DNA from: a virus
Length of the DNA stretch: 43,688 bases
Virus record (IMG/VR): IMGVR_UViG_3300037247_000735
Coordinates: 1 to 43,688 of that record
Strand: one strand, 5' to 3'
The position numbers and the translations under genes are program-made. How positions within the stretch are numbered: position 1 is the stretch's first letter; each line of letters starts with the position of its first letter. Below the pieces are notes generated by a model. The model searched no databases and was not told the origin of the DNA. It was given only the letters and a program-made list of their open reading frames with translations. Below are positions 1-8,376 of this stretch, in pieces.

Positions 1-81
1 ATTTAGATTGAGTCGGGCGGTCCGCTTAGAAGTTGTCAATGTTTTAAGCGAGTTACCCTCCCATCTTTAAAAAGATTTTAT

Positions 82-678
82 ATGTTCACAAAGAGATTGG
101 TATCAAGGGCTGAAGTTGCACGACAAGCGGGTATTTCGAGAAAGTCTGTGACACTGGCTTGCGTTAGCAAGTTGAAACCTGCTTTAACTGGTAAACGCCT
201 TGACATCGATCATCCAAAAGTAATTGATTATATTAAAAACGCTAAAGGTAGGAGGGCTAGAACTGGTAAGAAAAATGAAGATAATCATTATTCTAAGGGG
301 GCCGCGCTTAAAGAATATATGGATTGGACACTTCACGACCTCGTTACGAAGTTCGGAACCGATGATAATTTTAAGCGTTGGGCCGATGCAGCAAAGGTTT
401 TAGCCGATATTCGCTTGAAGGACTTAAAGGCCGATGAAATGAAGGGGGATTTAATCCCCCGGGAATTGGTTAAGACCCATATATTCGGAGCACTTGAAAA
501 TAGTAATCTCAGGTTGCTTTCAGATTTACCCAAGACGTTGAGTCAACGGTTACGCGCCCATTTTAAATCGGGGGGAACCATTGAAAAGGGAGAAAAGCTC
601 GGTCGAGAATTAATCGGATCGCACTTAAAAAGTTTAAAAGCAACGGCTATTCGGGTACTCAAGAAAAAGAATGCTTAA
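82..678 (+). CDS. terS: Terminase small subunit (putative)
   Basis: This 198-aa basic protein probably recognises the packaging site and loads the large terminase. Residues 9-25 (RAEVARQAGISRKSV) look like a helix-turn-helix, as in Nu1-type small subunits, and the rest is helical and Lys-rich, suiting oligomerisation and DNA binding. Its stop overlaps the start of the GpA-type large terminase by 8 bases, which is the main support for the assignment. The ATG at 82 has no clear Shine-Dalgarno; a small inverted repeat (ATCTTT/AAAGAT) lies just before it. The family was inferred from position and the HTH rather than from a full recognisable domain. Confidence 0.72.
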   Translation: MFTKRLVSRAEVARQAGISRKSVTLACVSKLKPALTGKRLDIDHPKVIDYIKNAKGRRARTGKKNEDNHYSKGAALKEYMDWTLHDLVTKFGTDDNFKRWADAAKVLADIRLKDLKADEMKGDLIPRELVKTHIFGALENSNLRLLSDLPKTLSQRLRAHFKSGGTIEKGEKLGRELIGSHLKSLKATAIRVLKKKNA

Positions 679-2641
679 CGAAGACCATATAATCGAGAGT
701 AAGGAATGGTTAGCAGGACAGTTTAGCAAGCTAACTGATACTCTTAATATAATATTGCCCTCAGAATACGCCGAACAGGTCCGCTACCTACCCCCACAAA
801 ATACCCCTCTTCCCGGTTTTTATTCATATAATGTCGTGCCGTATTTACGCGAGATTGTAGATTGCTATTCGCCCCATTCGCCGGTTCGCGAATTTGCCCT
901 TATGAAAGGTCTTCAACTTGGCGCGACCGTTGGAATATTGGAGAATGGAATTTTGTTTTATATGGGGCATATTCGTAATGCACCTATCGCCCTGGTAACA
1001 GCAGATGCGGAACTTGCCAAGTTACGCATGGATTTATATATTACCCCTATGATAAATCAGTCAGGACTCGATGACCGAATAAAATCTATTGACGAGAAGA
1101 ATACGAGAAAGACCGGTAAGACCGAAAAAAAGATTGAATGGGAAGGGGGAGGGTTTCTTGTGCCGCTTGGGGCTCAGAATCCAAATAAGTCGCGTTCACT
1201 TTCCTTTCAGGTTTTACAGTGTGATGAAATAGATGGCTGGCCGGATTCGGTGGGTAAAAGTGGAGATCCGTGTGACCGTATTAAGGGACGATCGGCGGCC
1301 TTTGAGACAACTCGCAAAATCGGGTGGATAAGTACACCGTTAATAACCGGGATGAGTAAAATATTTAGAGCTTATGAAAAAGGGGACCGACGTAAATATC
1401 ATGTACCCTGTAAGCACTGTAAAAAGTTTCAGGAATTAAAATTTAACAAAGTAAATGACGATGGCACCTGTTATGGGATTCAGTTTGAAGTGGATGAAGA
1501 GGGGCACCTTGTAAAAGATTCTGTTGTTTATATGTGTAAGTTTTGCCAGGGAATTATGATTAACGAAGATAAGGGGTGGATGCTACCACGCGGAAAATGG
1601 GTTGCAACGGCACGTTCGAGTGATCCCACATATAGATCATATCACCTGTCGGCATTTTATAGCCCGGTAGGGATGCAGACGTGGACGGCCCAGGTCCAAC
1701 GATGGCTCGAATGTTGGGATGTATTGAATAATCGGGTTAAGGATTCTGATAAATTACAGGTTTTTTATAATGAAGTCCTTGGAGCTCCGTTTACTATTGG
1801 AGGTCAACGATTAAAATTGGAAAATGTGAATACGCATCGACGGGTAGTCTATACTTCGGGTATGGTTCCGAACAAGATATCTGCAAAAGAGACCGGGGCT
1901 AAAATTCAGCTTCTTATATGTTCCGTTGATGTACATAAAGAACACTTGGATGTACAAATCATAGGGTGGGCGCCGCGAAGATGTTTTTATAGTATAGAAT
2001 GGTTAAAATTAGAGGGTGACTGTGAGAACTTAGATACGACTCCGTGGAAGAAGTTGAGAGCATTAATCGAGGATAAACAATATCTATCGGATGATGGTAG
2101 ATTGTACAAAATACAATTGACATTCATCGATTCCCAATACAATACGGATTTAGTTCATCTCTTTTGTTCTGAATATAGCGGAGGCGTCATTCCGGTTCGC
2201 GGAACCGAGCTCCCGGTTAAGGGCACTACATTTAAGGAATTTTCAGAGTTCAAATCAAAGATGGGGCAGGTAGGTTATAATATTACGACTACGCTTTATA
2301 AGGATCGGTTGGCTATGGGATTAAAACGAGAATGGGATGGTATCTCTCTGCAACCTAATGGACACCCAAATTTTCCACAGGATTACCCCGATCAGTTTTT
2401 TAAGGAATTGACTATCGAGCGCAAGCAAGAAATAAAAGATGCGCGTACTGGAAAAACCGTTGGCTTTACCTGGGTCGGGCGCGGAGCCCACGCATGGGAT
2501 ACCCTTGTCTACAACTGCGCGGCAATAGACATAATCGCGCTTGATACTTGTATCAACGAGCTTGGCCTTGAGGAAATAGAATGGTCCCAGTTCTGGCGGT
2601 TATGCGAGGAAAAAGGTCTATTTTGGGAGCATGTTTCTTAA
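671..2641 (+). CDS. terL: Terminase large subunit, lambda GpA family
   Basis: Packaging motor with N-terminal ATPase and C-terminal nuclease, 656 aa, the normal length for the GpA family. A degenerate Walker A lies at residues 78-88 (MKGLQLGATVG), as in lambda gpA where the classic GxGKS is absent. CDEID at 184-188 fits Walker B. Two CxxC pairs (247-250 and 289-292) form the zinc-ribbon insert typical of this family. The nuclease acidic residues are probably D420 (SVDVHKEH) and D487 (FIDSQ). GpA-type terminases normally cut at cos sites, so cohesive-end packaging is expected. The ATG overlaps the small-subunit stop. Confidence 0.95.
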   Translation: MLNEDHIIESKEWLAGQFSKLTDTLNIILPSEYAEQVRYLPPQNTPLPGFYSYNVVPYLREIVDCYSPHSPVREFALMKGLQLGATVGILENGILFYMGHIRNAPIALVTADAELAKLRMDLYITPMINQSGLDDRIKSIDEKNTRKTGKTEKKIEWEGGGFLVPLGAQNPNKSRSLSFQVLQCDEIDGWPDSVGKSGDPCDRIKGRSAAFETTRKIGWISTPLITGMSKIFRAYEKGDRRKYHVPCKHCKKFQELKFNKVNDDGTCYGIQFEVDEEGHLVKDSVVYMCKFCQGIMINEDKGWMLPRGKWVATARSSDPTYRSYHLSAFYSPVGMQTWTAQVQRWLECWDVLNNRVKDSDKLQVFYNEVLGAPFTIGGQRLKLENVNTHRRVVYTSGMVPNKISAKETGAKIQLLICSVDVHKEHLDVQIIGWAPRRCFYSIEWLKLEGDCENLDTTPWKKLRALIEDKQYLSDDGRLYKIQLTFIDSQYNTDLVHLFCSEYSGGVIPVRGTELPVKGTTFKEFSEFKSKMGQVGYNITTTLYKDRLAMGLKREWDGISLQPNGHPNFPQDYPDQFFKELTIERKQEIKDARTGKTVGFTWVGRGAHAWDTLVYNCAAIDIIALDTCINELGLEEIEWSQFWRLCEEKGLFWEHVS

Positions 2642-2644
2642 CCC

Positions 2645-2672
2645 TTGACACCCGATTTGTTCATGTTATACT
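2645..2672 (+). promoter_or_regulatory. Sigma-70-type promoter directly before the gpW-like gene
   Basis: TTGACA at 2645-2650 and TATACT at 2667-2672 are separated by 16 bp. The predicted start of transcription falls at about 2679, the A of the next ATG, so the message would be leaderless or nearly so. There is no Shine-Dalgarno before that ATG. The promoter lies in the 37-bp gap between terminase and the head-joining gene and would add transcription of the capsid operon. Confidence 0.7.
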
Positions 2673-2678
2673 TTCCAC

Positions 2679-2933
2679 ATGGATTCAGCCTTTTTACAAG
2701 CACGTATTGACAAGACTAAAGAATTAATCGTCGCTTATGAGGGCGCGGCGCTCGCTATATCTTCCGGGGAAATAAGTCAGTATACCCTCGATACAGGACA
2801 ATCCCGTCAAGTCGTAACCAAGACCAACCTTGCCACACTCAGCAACCAAATTGATGCCCTTTACAATCGGCTCGTTACTTTAGAGGCTCTACAAACTGGA
2901 GATGGATCTACGACTACGGTGCCTGCATGGTGA
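2679..2933 (+). CDS. Small head-tail joining protein candidate (gpW-like position)
   Basis: An 84-aa mostly helical protein with a predicted helix, a short Ser/Gln-rich stretch (SGEISQYTLDTGQSRQVV) and a second helix ending in a charged and Thr-rich tail. Size, helix-hairpin-helix pattern and position between large terminase and portal match the lambda gpW slot, which plugs the portal after packaging. DUF6148-like proteins also occupy this slot. No diagnostic motif separates the two. It has no ribosome binding site and its ATG sits at the predicted transcription start. Confidence 0.6.
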   Translation: MDSAFLQARIDKTKELIVAYEGAALAISSGEISQYTLDTGQSRQVVTKTNLATLSNQIDALYNRLVTLEALQTGDGSTTTVPAW

Positions 2934-4591
2934 GTTTCCCTGGTAAAAATTTATTGTCCCGGCTTTTAGGTAGAAGTCTGGAAAACGAGGGGCCCTCTGC
3001 TATCAGCGTTAACGATTTGCAAGCCGCTACTTTCTTTAATACGGGTGGCGGCATTTCTACATTTGATGGGAGTAAATATTTTGGCGGTCTCGACGCCCCT
3101 CAGATTGTCTGGACGGATTATTGGTCTCTCCGACTTCACAGTGCAAAACTATTTAAAGAAAATCTCTATGCGCGAGGTTTGATTCGCCGGCTCGTTACTA
3201 ACGAGATTGCAACCGGACTAAGCCTTGAAGCGATCCCTTCTGAACTAATCCTTGGCTTAACTGAAGATCAGAAAAACGAGTGGTCTGAGAACGTAGAGAG
3301 TCGTTTTCAAATATGGTCGAAGAATCCTCTCCTTTGTGATTACAAACAAAAAAATACTTTTGGTTCTCTTCAACGCATGGCCCGTGCTGAGGCCCTTGTT
3401 TCTGGAGACGTTCTTGTTGTTTTAAGACAATCACAAAGAACGGGATTGCCCTCGATACAACTTATTCCGGCGCATAGGGTACAGACTCCGATAGGACACG
3501 ATCCCCGAAGAGGCAATAAAATTTTGCATGGCGTTGAACTTGATGATAGGGGACGGCAAGTAGCCTTTTGGATACTTCAAGATAATAATCAAATGAGCAA
3601 ACGACTACCGGCTTTTGGCGAGAGATCGGGACGGCGTATCGCATGGCTTGCTTACGGCACCGATAAACGGCTTGATGATGTGCGCGGCGAACCCATTCTT
3701 TCGCTTGTCATGCAGTCGCTAAAAGAGATAGATAGATATAGGGATTCGGCACAGCGGAAAGCCACTATCAATTCTATCATCGCCATGTTCATTGAGAAAG
3801 GTGAGAATAAACCGGGAACAAAACCGTTAAGTGGTGGAGCGGTGCGAAGGGGGACGGCCGAACTCGCTAATCCCGATGGTACTACGCGCAAGTTCGATAT
3901 AGCCAAACAACTTCCCGGCTTGGTTCTTGAAGAATTGCAACAGGGAGAAAAACCCGTTGGTTTTAATTCGACTGGAACCGATATTAACTTTCCCGTATTC
4001 GAGGCCGCCATTGTACATGCCCTAGCATGGGCTAATGAAATACCCCCCGAAGTATTGACACTAGCTTTTCAGAATAATTATAGTGCAAGCCGGGGGGCGG
4101 TAAATGAGTTTAAGATTTATCTGGATAAAAGCCGTTCGGAGCGCGCCGAAGAATTTGACGAACCGATTTATACCGAGTGGCTATTAAGCGAAGTTTTATT
4201 GGACAACATACAAGCGCCTGGGTTAATCGAGGCATGGCGCAATCCATTAATGTATGATATTTTCGGGGCATGGATCGCAAGCGATTGGGCCGGGGCCATC
4301 AAGCCGAATATCGACCTTAAAAAAGAAGTCTCGGCATATCAGAAGATGTTGGAACTTGGCTTAATAACATACGCGCGCGCCGCGCGTGAATTAACCGGCA
4401 TGAAATATTCCCGTACTATCAAACAGTTAAAAACAGAAAATCAGGAAAGAGCCGAGGCATTAAGGCCGTTGCTTGCTTTAGAGCAAGAGTTCGGCGTAAA
4501 GCTCGTTACTCCGGTGGAGGGTACAACAGCGATAGACAATATTGAACGTACTGCGGAAAGTACCCTGGAACTTATCGAGGGAGGAAAATGA
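2927..4591 (+). CDS. Portal protein, lambda gpB-like family
   Basis: A 554-aa protein forming the dodecameric channel for DNA entry and the tail attachment point. The motif around residues 85-105 (KENLYARGLIRRLVTNEIA) is the conserved 'NNPYARGAIERL' region of lambda-type portals. The central section contains 'GLPSIQLIPAHRVQTP' and 'IARELTG'-like helices seen in this family. The start overlaps the preceding gene by 7 bases. Length is close to lambda gpB (533 aa). No protease is fused here, because it is a separate gene (6358-7935). Confidence 0.93.
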   Translation: MVSFPGKNLLSRLLGRSLENEGPSAISVNDLQAATFFNTGGGISTFDGSKYFGGLDAPQIVWTDYWSLRLHSAKLFKENLYARGLIRRLVTNEIATGLSLEAIPSELILGLTEDQKNEWSENVESRFQIWSKNPLLCDYKQKNTFGSLQRMARAEALVSGDVLVVLRQSQRTGLPSIQLIPAHRVQTPIGHDPRRGNKILHGVELDDRGRQVAFWILQDNNQMSKRLPAFGERSGRRIAWLAYGTDKRLDDVRGEPILSLVMQSLKEIDRYRDSAQRKATINSIIAMFIEKGENKPGTKPLSGGAVRRGTAELANPDGTTRKFDIAKQLPGLVLEELQQGEKPVGFNSTGTDINFPVFEAAIVHALAWANEIPPEVLTLAFQNNYSASRGAVNEFKIYLDKSRSERAEEFDEPIYTEWLLSEVLLDNIQAPGLIEAWRNPLMYDIFGAWIASDWAGAIKPNIDLKKEVSAYQKMLELGLITYARAARELTGMKYSRTIKQLKTENQERAEALRPLLALEQEFGVKLVTPVEGTTAIDNIERTAESTLELIEGGK

Positions 4592-4592
4592 A

Positions 4593-4847
4593 ATGGCAAG
4601 AAGTCTTTTAGTAGTAACGGATACCTATCAAGTAGCATCGGCAAAGGCTGCGGTGTTTACCATTAAAAAAGTGGGTAAAGGCACTCTCTTTTTTAACGAT
4701 ACGAACGCCAACGATATTACCGCAGAGGCAATATCGTCAGACAATAGAAATGCGGAAGGTTTACAGGTCGAACAACGCAGCACAACCAACACTTTTATTA
4801 GGGCTTCCATAGCAGATGCGGGTTGGGAGATAATCATAGATGACTGA
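4593..4847 (+). CDS. Small structural protein of unknown function
   Basis: An 84-aa beta-rich protein containing LFFNDTNANDITAEAIS and ending GWEIIIDD. I chose the ATG at 4593 because GAGGGAGG lies at the right distance upstream; an upstream in-frame ATG at 4542 would sit inside the portal gene. Its end overlaps the next structural gene by 8 bases, so it is part of the head operon. No family was recognised. The position suggests a head accessory or decoration component. Confidence 0.7.
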   Translation: MARSLLVVTDTYQVASAKAAVFTIKKVGKGTLFFNDTNANDITAEAISSDNRNAEGLQVEQRSTTNTFIRASIADAGWEIIIDD

Positions 4848-6300
4848 ACCAAGACTTTTAGCTGGCTCGGATACTTCCAAAAGTTTTGCCATCGATTCCT
4901 ATGGTAGACAAAGAATCTCTAATCCCGTCACCCTTTTTGCCAATAAGAATATCCATAATAGAAATAAGAACTTATGGGAAGAACCGATTGCCGGTGCCAT
5001 CATCGAACATGGCGCCGTTACAGGCGGTCCCTTTGTGGTTTCGGAAATTATTACGGGTAGCACAAGTGGCACCGTGGGAACGGTTACGGCGGTTGATGCC
5101 GGCGCTTTGACCGTTACCTATATTGTCAACCACGATGATTTTGAAGTAGGCGAAACGATTACGGGTGGAACTTCAGGGGCTACGGCTACAATATCAACAG
5201 TAGGCACCGGGAGTGCGATATCTCACGATAGAGACAACGGCGCTGTTATACTCCAGGTAGGACAAAGCGATGGTGACAGTGCAGTCAGAATATCACATAT
5301 CTATACTTCGTATGTACCCGGGACAGGACATGCGATATTTCAAACCTTTTTGTTAGGTGCAGCCGTTGCAAATGTAGAACGTACTGTTGGTTATGGTAAT
5401 TTTGAAAACGGTCTTTTTCTAAATCAGACTCTTTCAGGTCTCAGGTTTATCCGCAGAACAAAAACGAGTGGATCTGTTGTAGACAACCCGACAGAACAAG
5501 CTGCTTGGAACATTGATAAGTTTGATGGCAAAGGTCCTTCCAAGAAAACTCTTGATCCGACAAAGGACCTATTTCTTTTTACTGATTTTGCATGGCAGGG
5601 GGCCGGTCCTATACGGATGGGTCTTTTTGTAGATGGCATTCCGTTCACGGCCCATGAATTCCGGTTCTTTGATATTCTTGATACAGTCTTTATGTCAACC
5701 CCCAGCCTTCCGGTTTTCTATGAGATAAAAAACACCGGGGATACCGCCTCTACGAACGTATTGAAAGAATTTTGTACCGCAGTTATGAGTGAAGGCGGTG
5801 AGAAATTGACAGGTGTGGGTTATAGTGTTTCGGTTGAGACTACACCAAGATCGATAACAGCGGACGTGCCTGTTCTTGCCGTAAGACTTAAAAATACTTT
5901 CGGGGGTGGCCCCAATAGAAAAACAATACGGCTTTCAAGTGCTGGCGTTTTTGCCAATGATAACGCCGTTCACTTTGATATAGCTCATCTTCACGATCCA
6001 ACTGGCATTACAGCTACATGGACCGATGTAGGCGGAGGAAGTGCGGCGGAATTTTCAACAGATATTACGGTAATAACCGGGAATCCCAGCCATAAGATAG
6101 ACGAGGGATATATTGCGGCGGGGCAAGCCGGAAAAGGCGGGGCTCCGAATGTCGTTCAAGGTGACGAGTTAGATCAACACCGGGTTTTAACACAAAATAT
6201 AGATTCGACTAATTCAGAAGTATTTTTGATAAGGGGTGCATCTTTAACAGGTCCGGCAGCTGATATTTTTTCTAATATGAGTTGGGTAGAATTCGATTAA
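4840..6300 (+). CDS. Head accessory or fibre-like structural protein
   Basis: A 486-aa beta-rich protein. Residues 67-128 hold two diverged copies of a short GETITGGTSGA-like motif (EIITGSTSGTVG, then GETITGGTSGATATI), a small repeat common in virion surface proteins. The remainder resembles a large jelly-roll or receptor-like domain, but no named family was identified. Translation is coupled to the preceding gene by an 8-base overlap. Its place between portal and protease fits a capsid-associated fibre or decoration protein. Function is inferred from context. Confidence 0.72.
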   Translation: MTEPRLLAGSDTSKSFAIDSYGRQRISNPVTLFANKNIHNRNKNLWEEPIAGAIIEHGAVTGGPFVVSEIITGSTSGTVGTVTAVDAGALTVTYIVNHDDFEVGETITGGTSGATATISTVGTGSAISHDRDNGAVILQVGQSDGDSAVRISHIYTSYVPGTGHAIFQTFLLGAAVANVERTVGYGNFENGLFLNQTLSGLRFIRRTKTSGSVVDNPTEQAAWNIDKFDGKGPSKKTLDPTKDLFLFTDFAWQGAGPIRMGLFVDGIPFTAHEFRFFDILDTVFMSTPSLPVFYEIKNTGDTASTNVLKEFCTAVMSEGGEKLTGVGYSVSVETTPRSITADVPVLAVRLKNTFGGGPNRKTIRLSSAGVFANDNAVHFDIAHLHDPTGITATWTDVGGGSAAEFSTDITVITGNPSHKIDEGYIAAGQAGKGGAPNVVQGDELDQHRVLTQNIDSTNSEVFLIRGASLTGPAADIFSNMSWVEFD

Positions 6301-6317
6301 AAAGTTCGATTAAAAAA
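6292..6317 (+). repeat. Tandem duplication across a stop codon
   Basis: TTCGATTAAAAA occurs at 6292-6303 and again at 6305-6316, a 13-bp period. The first copy carries the TAA of the structural gene ending at 6300. It looks like a small slippage duplication, and no function is evident. Confidence 0.7.
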
Positions 6318-6357
6318 GGTTGCAATCTATTTTAAACTATTGTAAGGTAAGTGCATT

Positions 6358-7935
6358 ATGTGGTTACTTGAAACTGGAATAAAAGAACGGATAGAAAAAG
6401 CCGAACAGGCGGGAGTGGTGCCGACTGCCGAACAACAGGCTGATTTCATTGCCAGACATGAGGCAGCCCTGGCAGGCACTACACCGGCTATTATGTCCGT
6501 GGTCGGTGATAGGGCTCAGATAGAAATCAAAGGCACTTTAACAAATACTCCCAGTTTTCTTGCCATGCTTTTCGGTGGAGGCAATACTACGTATCCCGAG
6601 ATAATAACTGCGATCGCCGCCGCAGAAAACGATGATTCAATCTCTAATATAATTCTCGCCATTGACAGCCCCGGAGGTCTTATAGATGGTCTCTTTGATA
6701 CTCTCAATGCAATTTCTAAAACCAAAAAACCTATTCAAGCAGTTGTGTCAAATCTCGCGGCTTCCGCTGCGTTTGCCATAGCATCGCAGGCAGATGAAAT
6801 TATAGCATCTAATCATGCGGTATCTGTAGGTAGTATCGGTATCGCCGTTAATATTCCGGTATCAGAAAACAGGGTGACTATTACAAGTACCCCAGCCCCC
6901 AAGAAAAGACCGGATGTTACTACTGCCGAAGGCGTGGCAGTAGTAAAAGAAGAACTTGATGCAATTCACGAAATTTTTGTAGAGGCCATAGCAACAGGCC
7001 GTAGCGCCGCAACGGGCAAATCATTTTCTATCAATGATGTTAATGCCGATTTTGGAGAGGGCGCCACACTTCTTGCGCGCGAGGCATTAAAGCGCGGTAT
7101 GATAGATTCAATCGCACTGGAAGGATTGCAAATAGCAACTTCTCCTGATTCTGATATTACAGGTCTTGCCGATGATACGGAAATAATGGCTGGTGCCACT
7201 CCACCATTTAAAGATTATCCCACAGAAGATAGACGATGGGATGCAACAGCCGCAGTGAGGCGATTGCGACGGCATACGGGTTCAACTGAGAAACCCTCAA
7301 GGTCATACAGAAATGGTTTTTTCTGGTTTGATAATCAAGCTCCAGATGAATTTGGGAGTTATAAATTACCTTTTGTCGATATAGTTGATGGCCGCATAAA
7401 AGCGATTCGGCGCGGGGTATTCGCGGCAAACGGTGCGATGGCCGGAGCAAGAGGACAGCGGGTGCAAATCCCTGCGGCTGATCGCGCTAAAGTACAGAGG
7501 CACATTGACAGATATAGAACGAAGATAGAAAAAGAAGATGAACCAAACAATGCTAATAAGGAGGGTAGGGTTATGGATTTAACGATGTTGAAACAAGACC
7601 ATCCCGCTGTCTACGAGGCGGCGGTACAGTTGGGAGTGGCAAAGGAGCGCGATCGCGCAAAGGCGCATCTTATCCTCGGTCGAGAGGCCGGGGCAATAGA
7701 GGCCGCTATGAAGGCGGTTGAAGACGGGACCGAAATGACGGCCGCCATGAGTGCTACCTATATGGCCGCGGCCATGAACAGAAAGGACGTCGGCGATCGT
7801 ACAGGCGATGATGCCGAGGCTGATAAGGTTCTTAAGGGCGCGGAGGGAACGGATGGCAAGGATGCGGCGGATACGGTCGCCGACGTTGTTTGCGAGGAAC
7901 TGGGTTATGAAGAGACTGCGGGAGGTGCGGCATAA
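6358..7935 (+). CDS. S49-family capsid maturation protease fused to scaffold (lambda C-like)
   Basis: A 525-aa protein with three parts. Residues 45-270 are a ClpP/SppA-fold S49 protease: IDSPGG at 102-107, the probable nucleophile S136 in NLAASAAF, and SVGSIG at 156-161; K182/K183 are candidates for the general base. Residues 285-390 hold a region (GSYKLPFVDIVDGRIKA) often fused to phage prohead proteases. Residues 406-525 are helical and acidic, like a scaffold. It cleaves scaffold and head proteins during procapsid maturation. It starts with ATG after TAAGG and overlaps the decoration gene by one base. Confidence 0.92.
   Translation: MWLLETGIKERIEKAEQAGVVPTAEQQADFIARHEAALAGTTPAIMSVVGDRAQIEIKGTLTNTPSFLAMLFGGGNTTYPEIITAIAAAENDDSISNIILAIDSPGGLIDGLFDTLNAISKTKKPIQAVVSNLAASAAFAIASQADEIIASNHAVSVGSIGIAVNIPVSENRVTITSTPAPKKRPDVTTAEGVAVVKEELDAIHEIFVEAIATGRSAATGKSFSINDVNADFGEGATLLAREALKRGMIDSIALEGLQIATSPDSDITGLADDTEIMAGATPPFKDYPTEDRRWDATAAVRRLRRHTGSTEKPSRSYRNGFFWFDNQAPDEFGSYKLPFVDIVDGRIKAIRRGVFAANGAMAGARGQRVQIPAADRAKVQRHIDRYRTKIEKEDEPNNANKEGRVMDLTMLKQDHPAVYEAAVQLGVAKERDRAKAHLILGREAGAIEAAMKAVEDGTEMTAAMSATYMAAAMNRKDVGDRTGDDAEADKVLKGAEGTDGKDAADTVADVVCEELGYEETAGGAA
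7573..7935 (+). CDS. Nested in-frame scaffold protein (Nu3-like)
   Basis: An internal ATG at 7573 is in frame with the protease gene and is preceded by AAGGAGGG (7558-7565) at ideal spacing. It would yield a separate 120-aa helical, Ala-rich acidic protein identical to the protease C-terminus. This is the arrangement of lambda C/Nu3, where the scaffold is made from an internal start and also as the tail of the protease. The strong Shine-Dalgarno in coding sequence is direct evidence; the scaffold role is by analogy. Confidence 0.75.
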   Translation: MDLTMLKQDHPAVYEAAVQLGVAKERDRAKAHLILGREAGAIEAAMKAVEDGTEMTAAMSATYMAAAMNRKDVGDRTGDDAEADKVLKGAEGTDGKDAADTVADVVCEELGYEETAGGAA

Positions 7936-8336
7936 TGACAAACTTGACCGTAAATAATATCGCTCTGAGTTCCGTTGTGCTCGGCAACCCCGAGTTTAAG
8001 GATGATTTTCTCACTTTCACCGGCGCCGGGACAGTAGTTGACGGAACGATACTTGCGCGCGATAGCGTATCGTTAAAGCTCGTACCCTTTGTCAAGGGTG
8101 GTTCAACAAACGAGAACGGTATACCCAAGACCGTTCTTACCTTCGATGTTATAGCTGCAGGGGCCGGCGACGAGGCTATTCGGTCGATGATAAGCGGAGA
8201 GGTTCGCAAGGAAAAGCTCATCATCGATGCCGATGGAGACGGCAGCAATATCGACAATGCGGTACTTGATCAACTCAGGGATTTCGGGATAACCCCAGTC
8301 AACGTAGACGAACTGAATATCCAGGACAACCAGTAA
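7935..8336 (+). CDS. Head decoration protein, lambda gpD-like
   Basis: A 133-aa protein. The central motif DGTILARDSVSLKLVPF and the following 'VLTFDV' strand match the gpD/SHP family of trimeric capsid-stabilising proteins, which bind the expanded head. It lies between protease and major capsid protein exactly as in lambda (C-Nu3-D-E). The start overlaps the protease stop (TAATG). The C-terminus contains DADGDGSN, an acidic loop that is probably exposed. Confidence 0.88.
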   Translation: MTNLTVNNIALSSVVLGNPEFKDDFLTFTGAGTVVDGTILARDSVSLKLVPFVKGGSTNENGIPKTVLTFDVIAAGAGDEAIRSMISGEVRKEKLIIDADGDGSNIDNAVLDQLRDFGITPVNVDELNIQDNQ

Positions 8337-8340
8337 ATAA

Positions 8341-8355
8341 CTCGGCCGCGCCGAG
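8341..8355 (+). other. Short GC hairpin before the capsid gene
   Basis: CTCGGC (8341-8346) pairs perfectly with GCCGAG (8350-8355) across a 3-base loop. There is no U-run, so it is not a terminator. It precedes the AGGAGGG ribosome site (8359-8365) of the major capsid gene and may stabilise or tune that mRNA segment. Confidence 0.55.
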
Positions 8356-8376
8356 GATAGGAGGGAATTAAAAATT

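Noticed and set aside
33-61. Promoter before the small terminase gene (TTGTCA at 33-38)
   Set aside because: No acceptable -10 box at 16-18 bp spacing.
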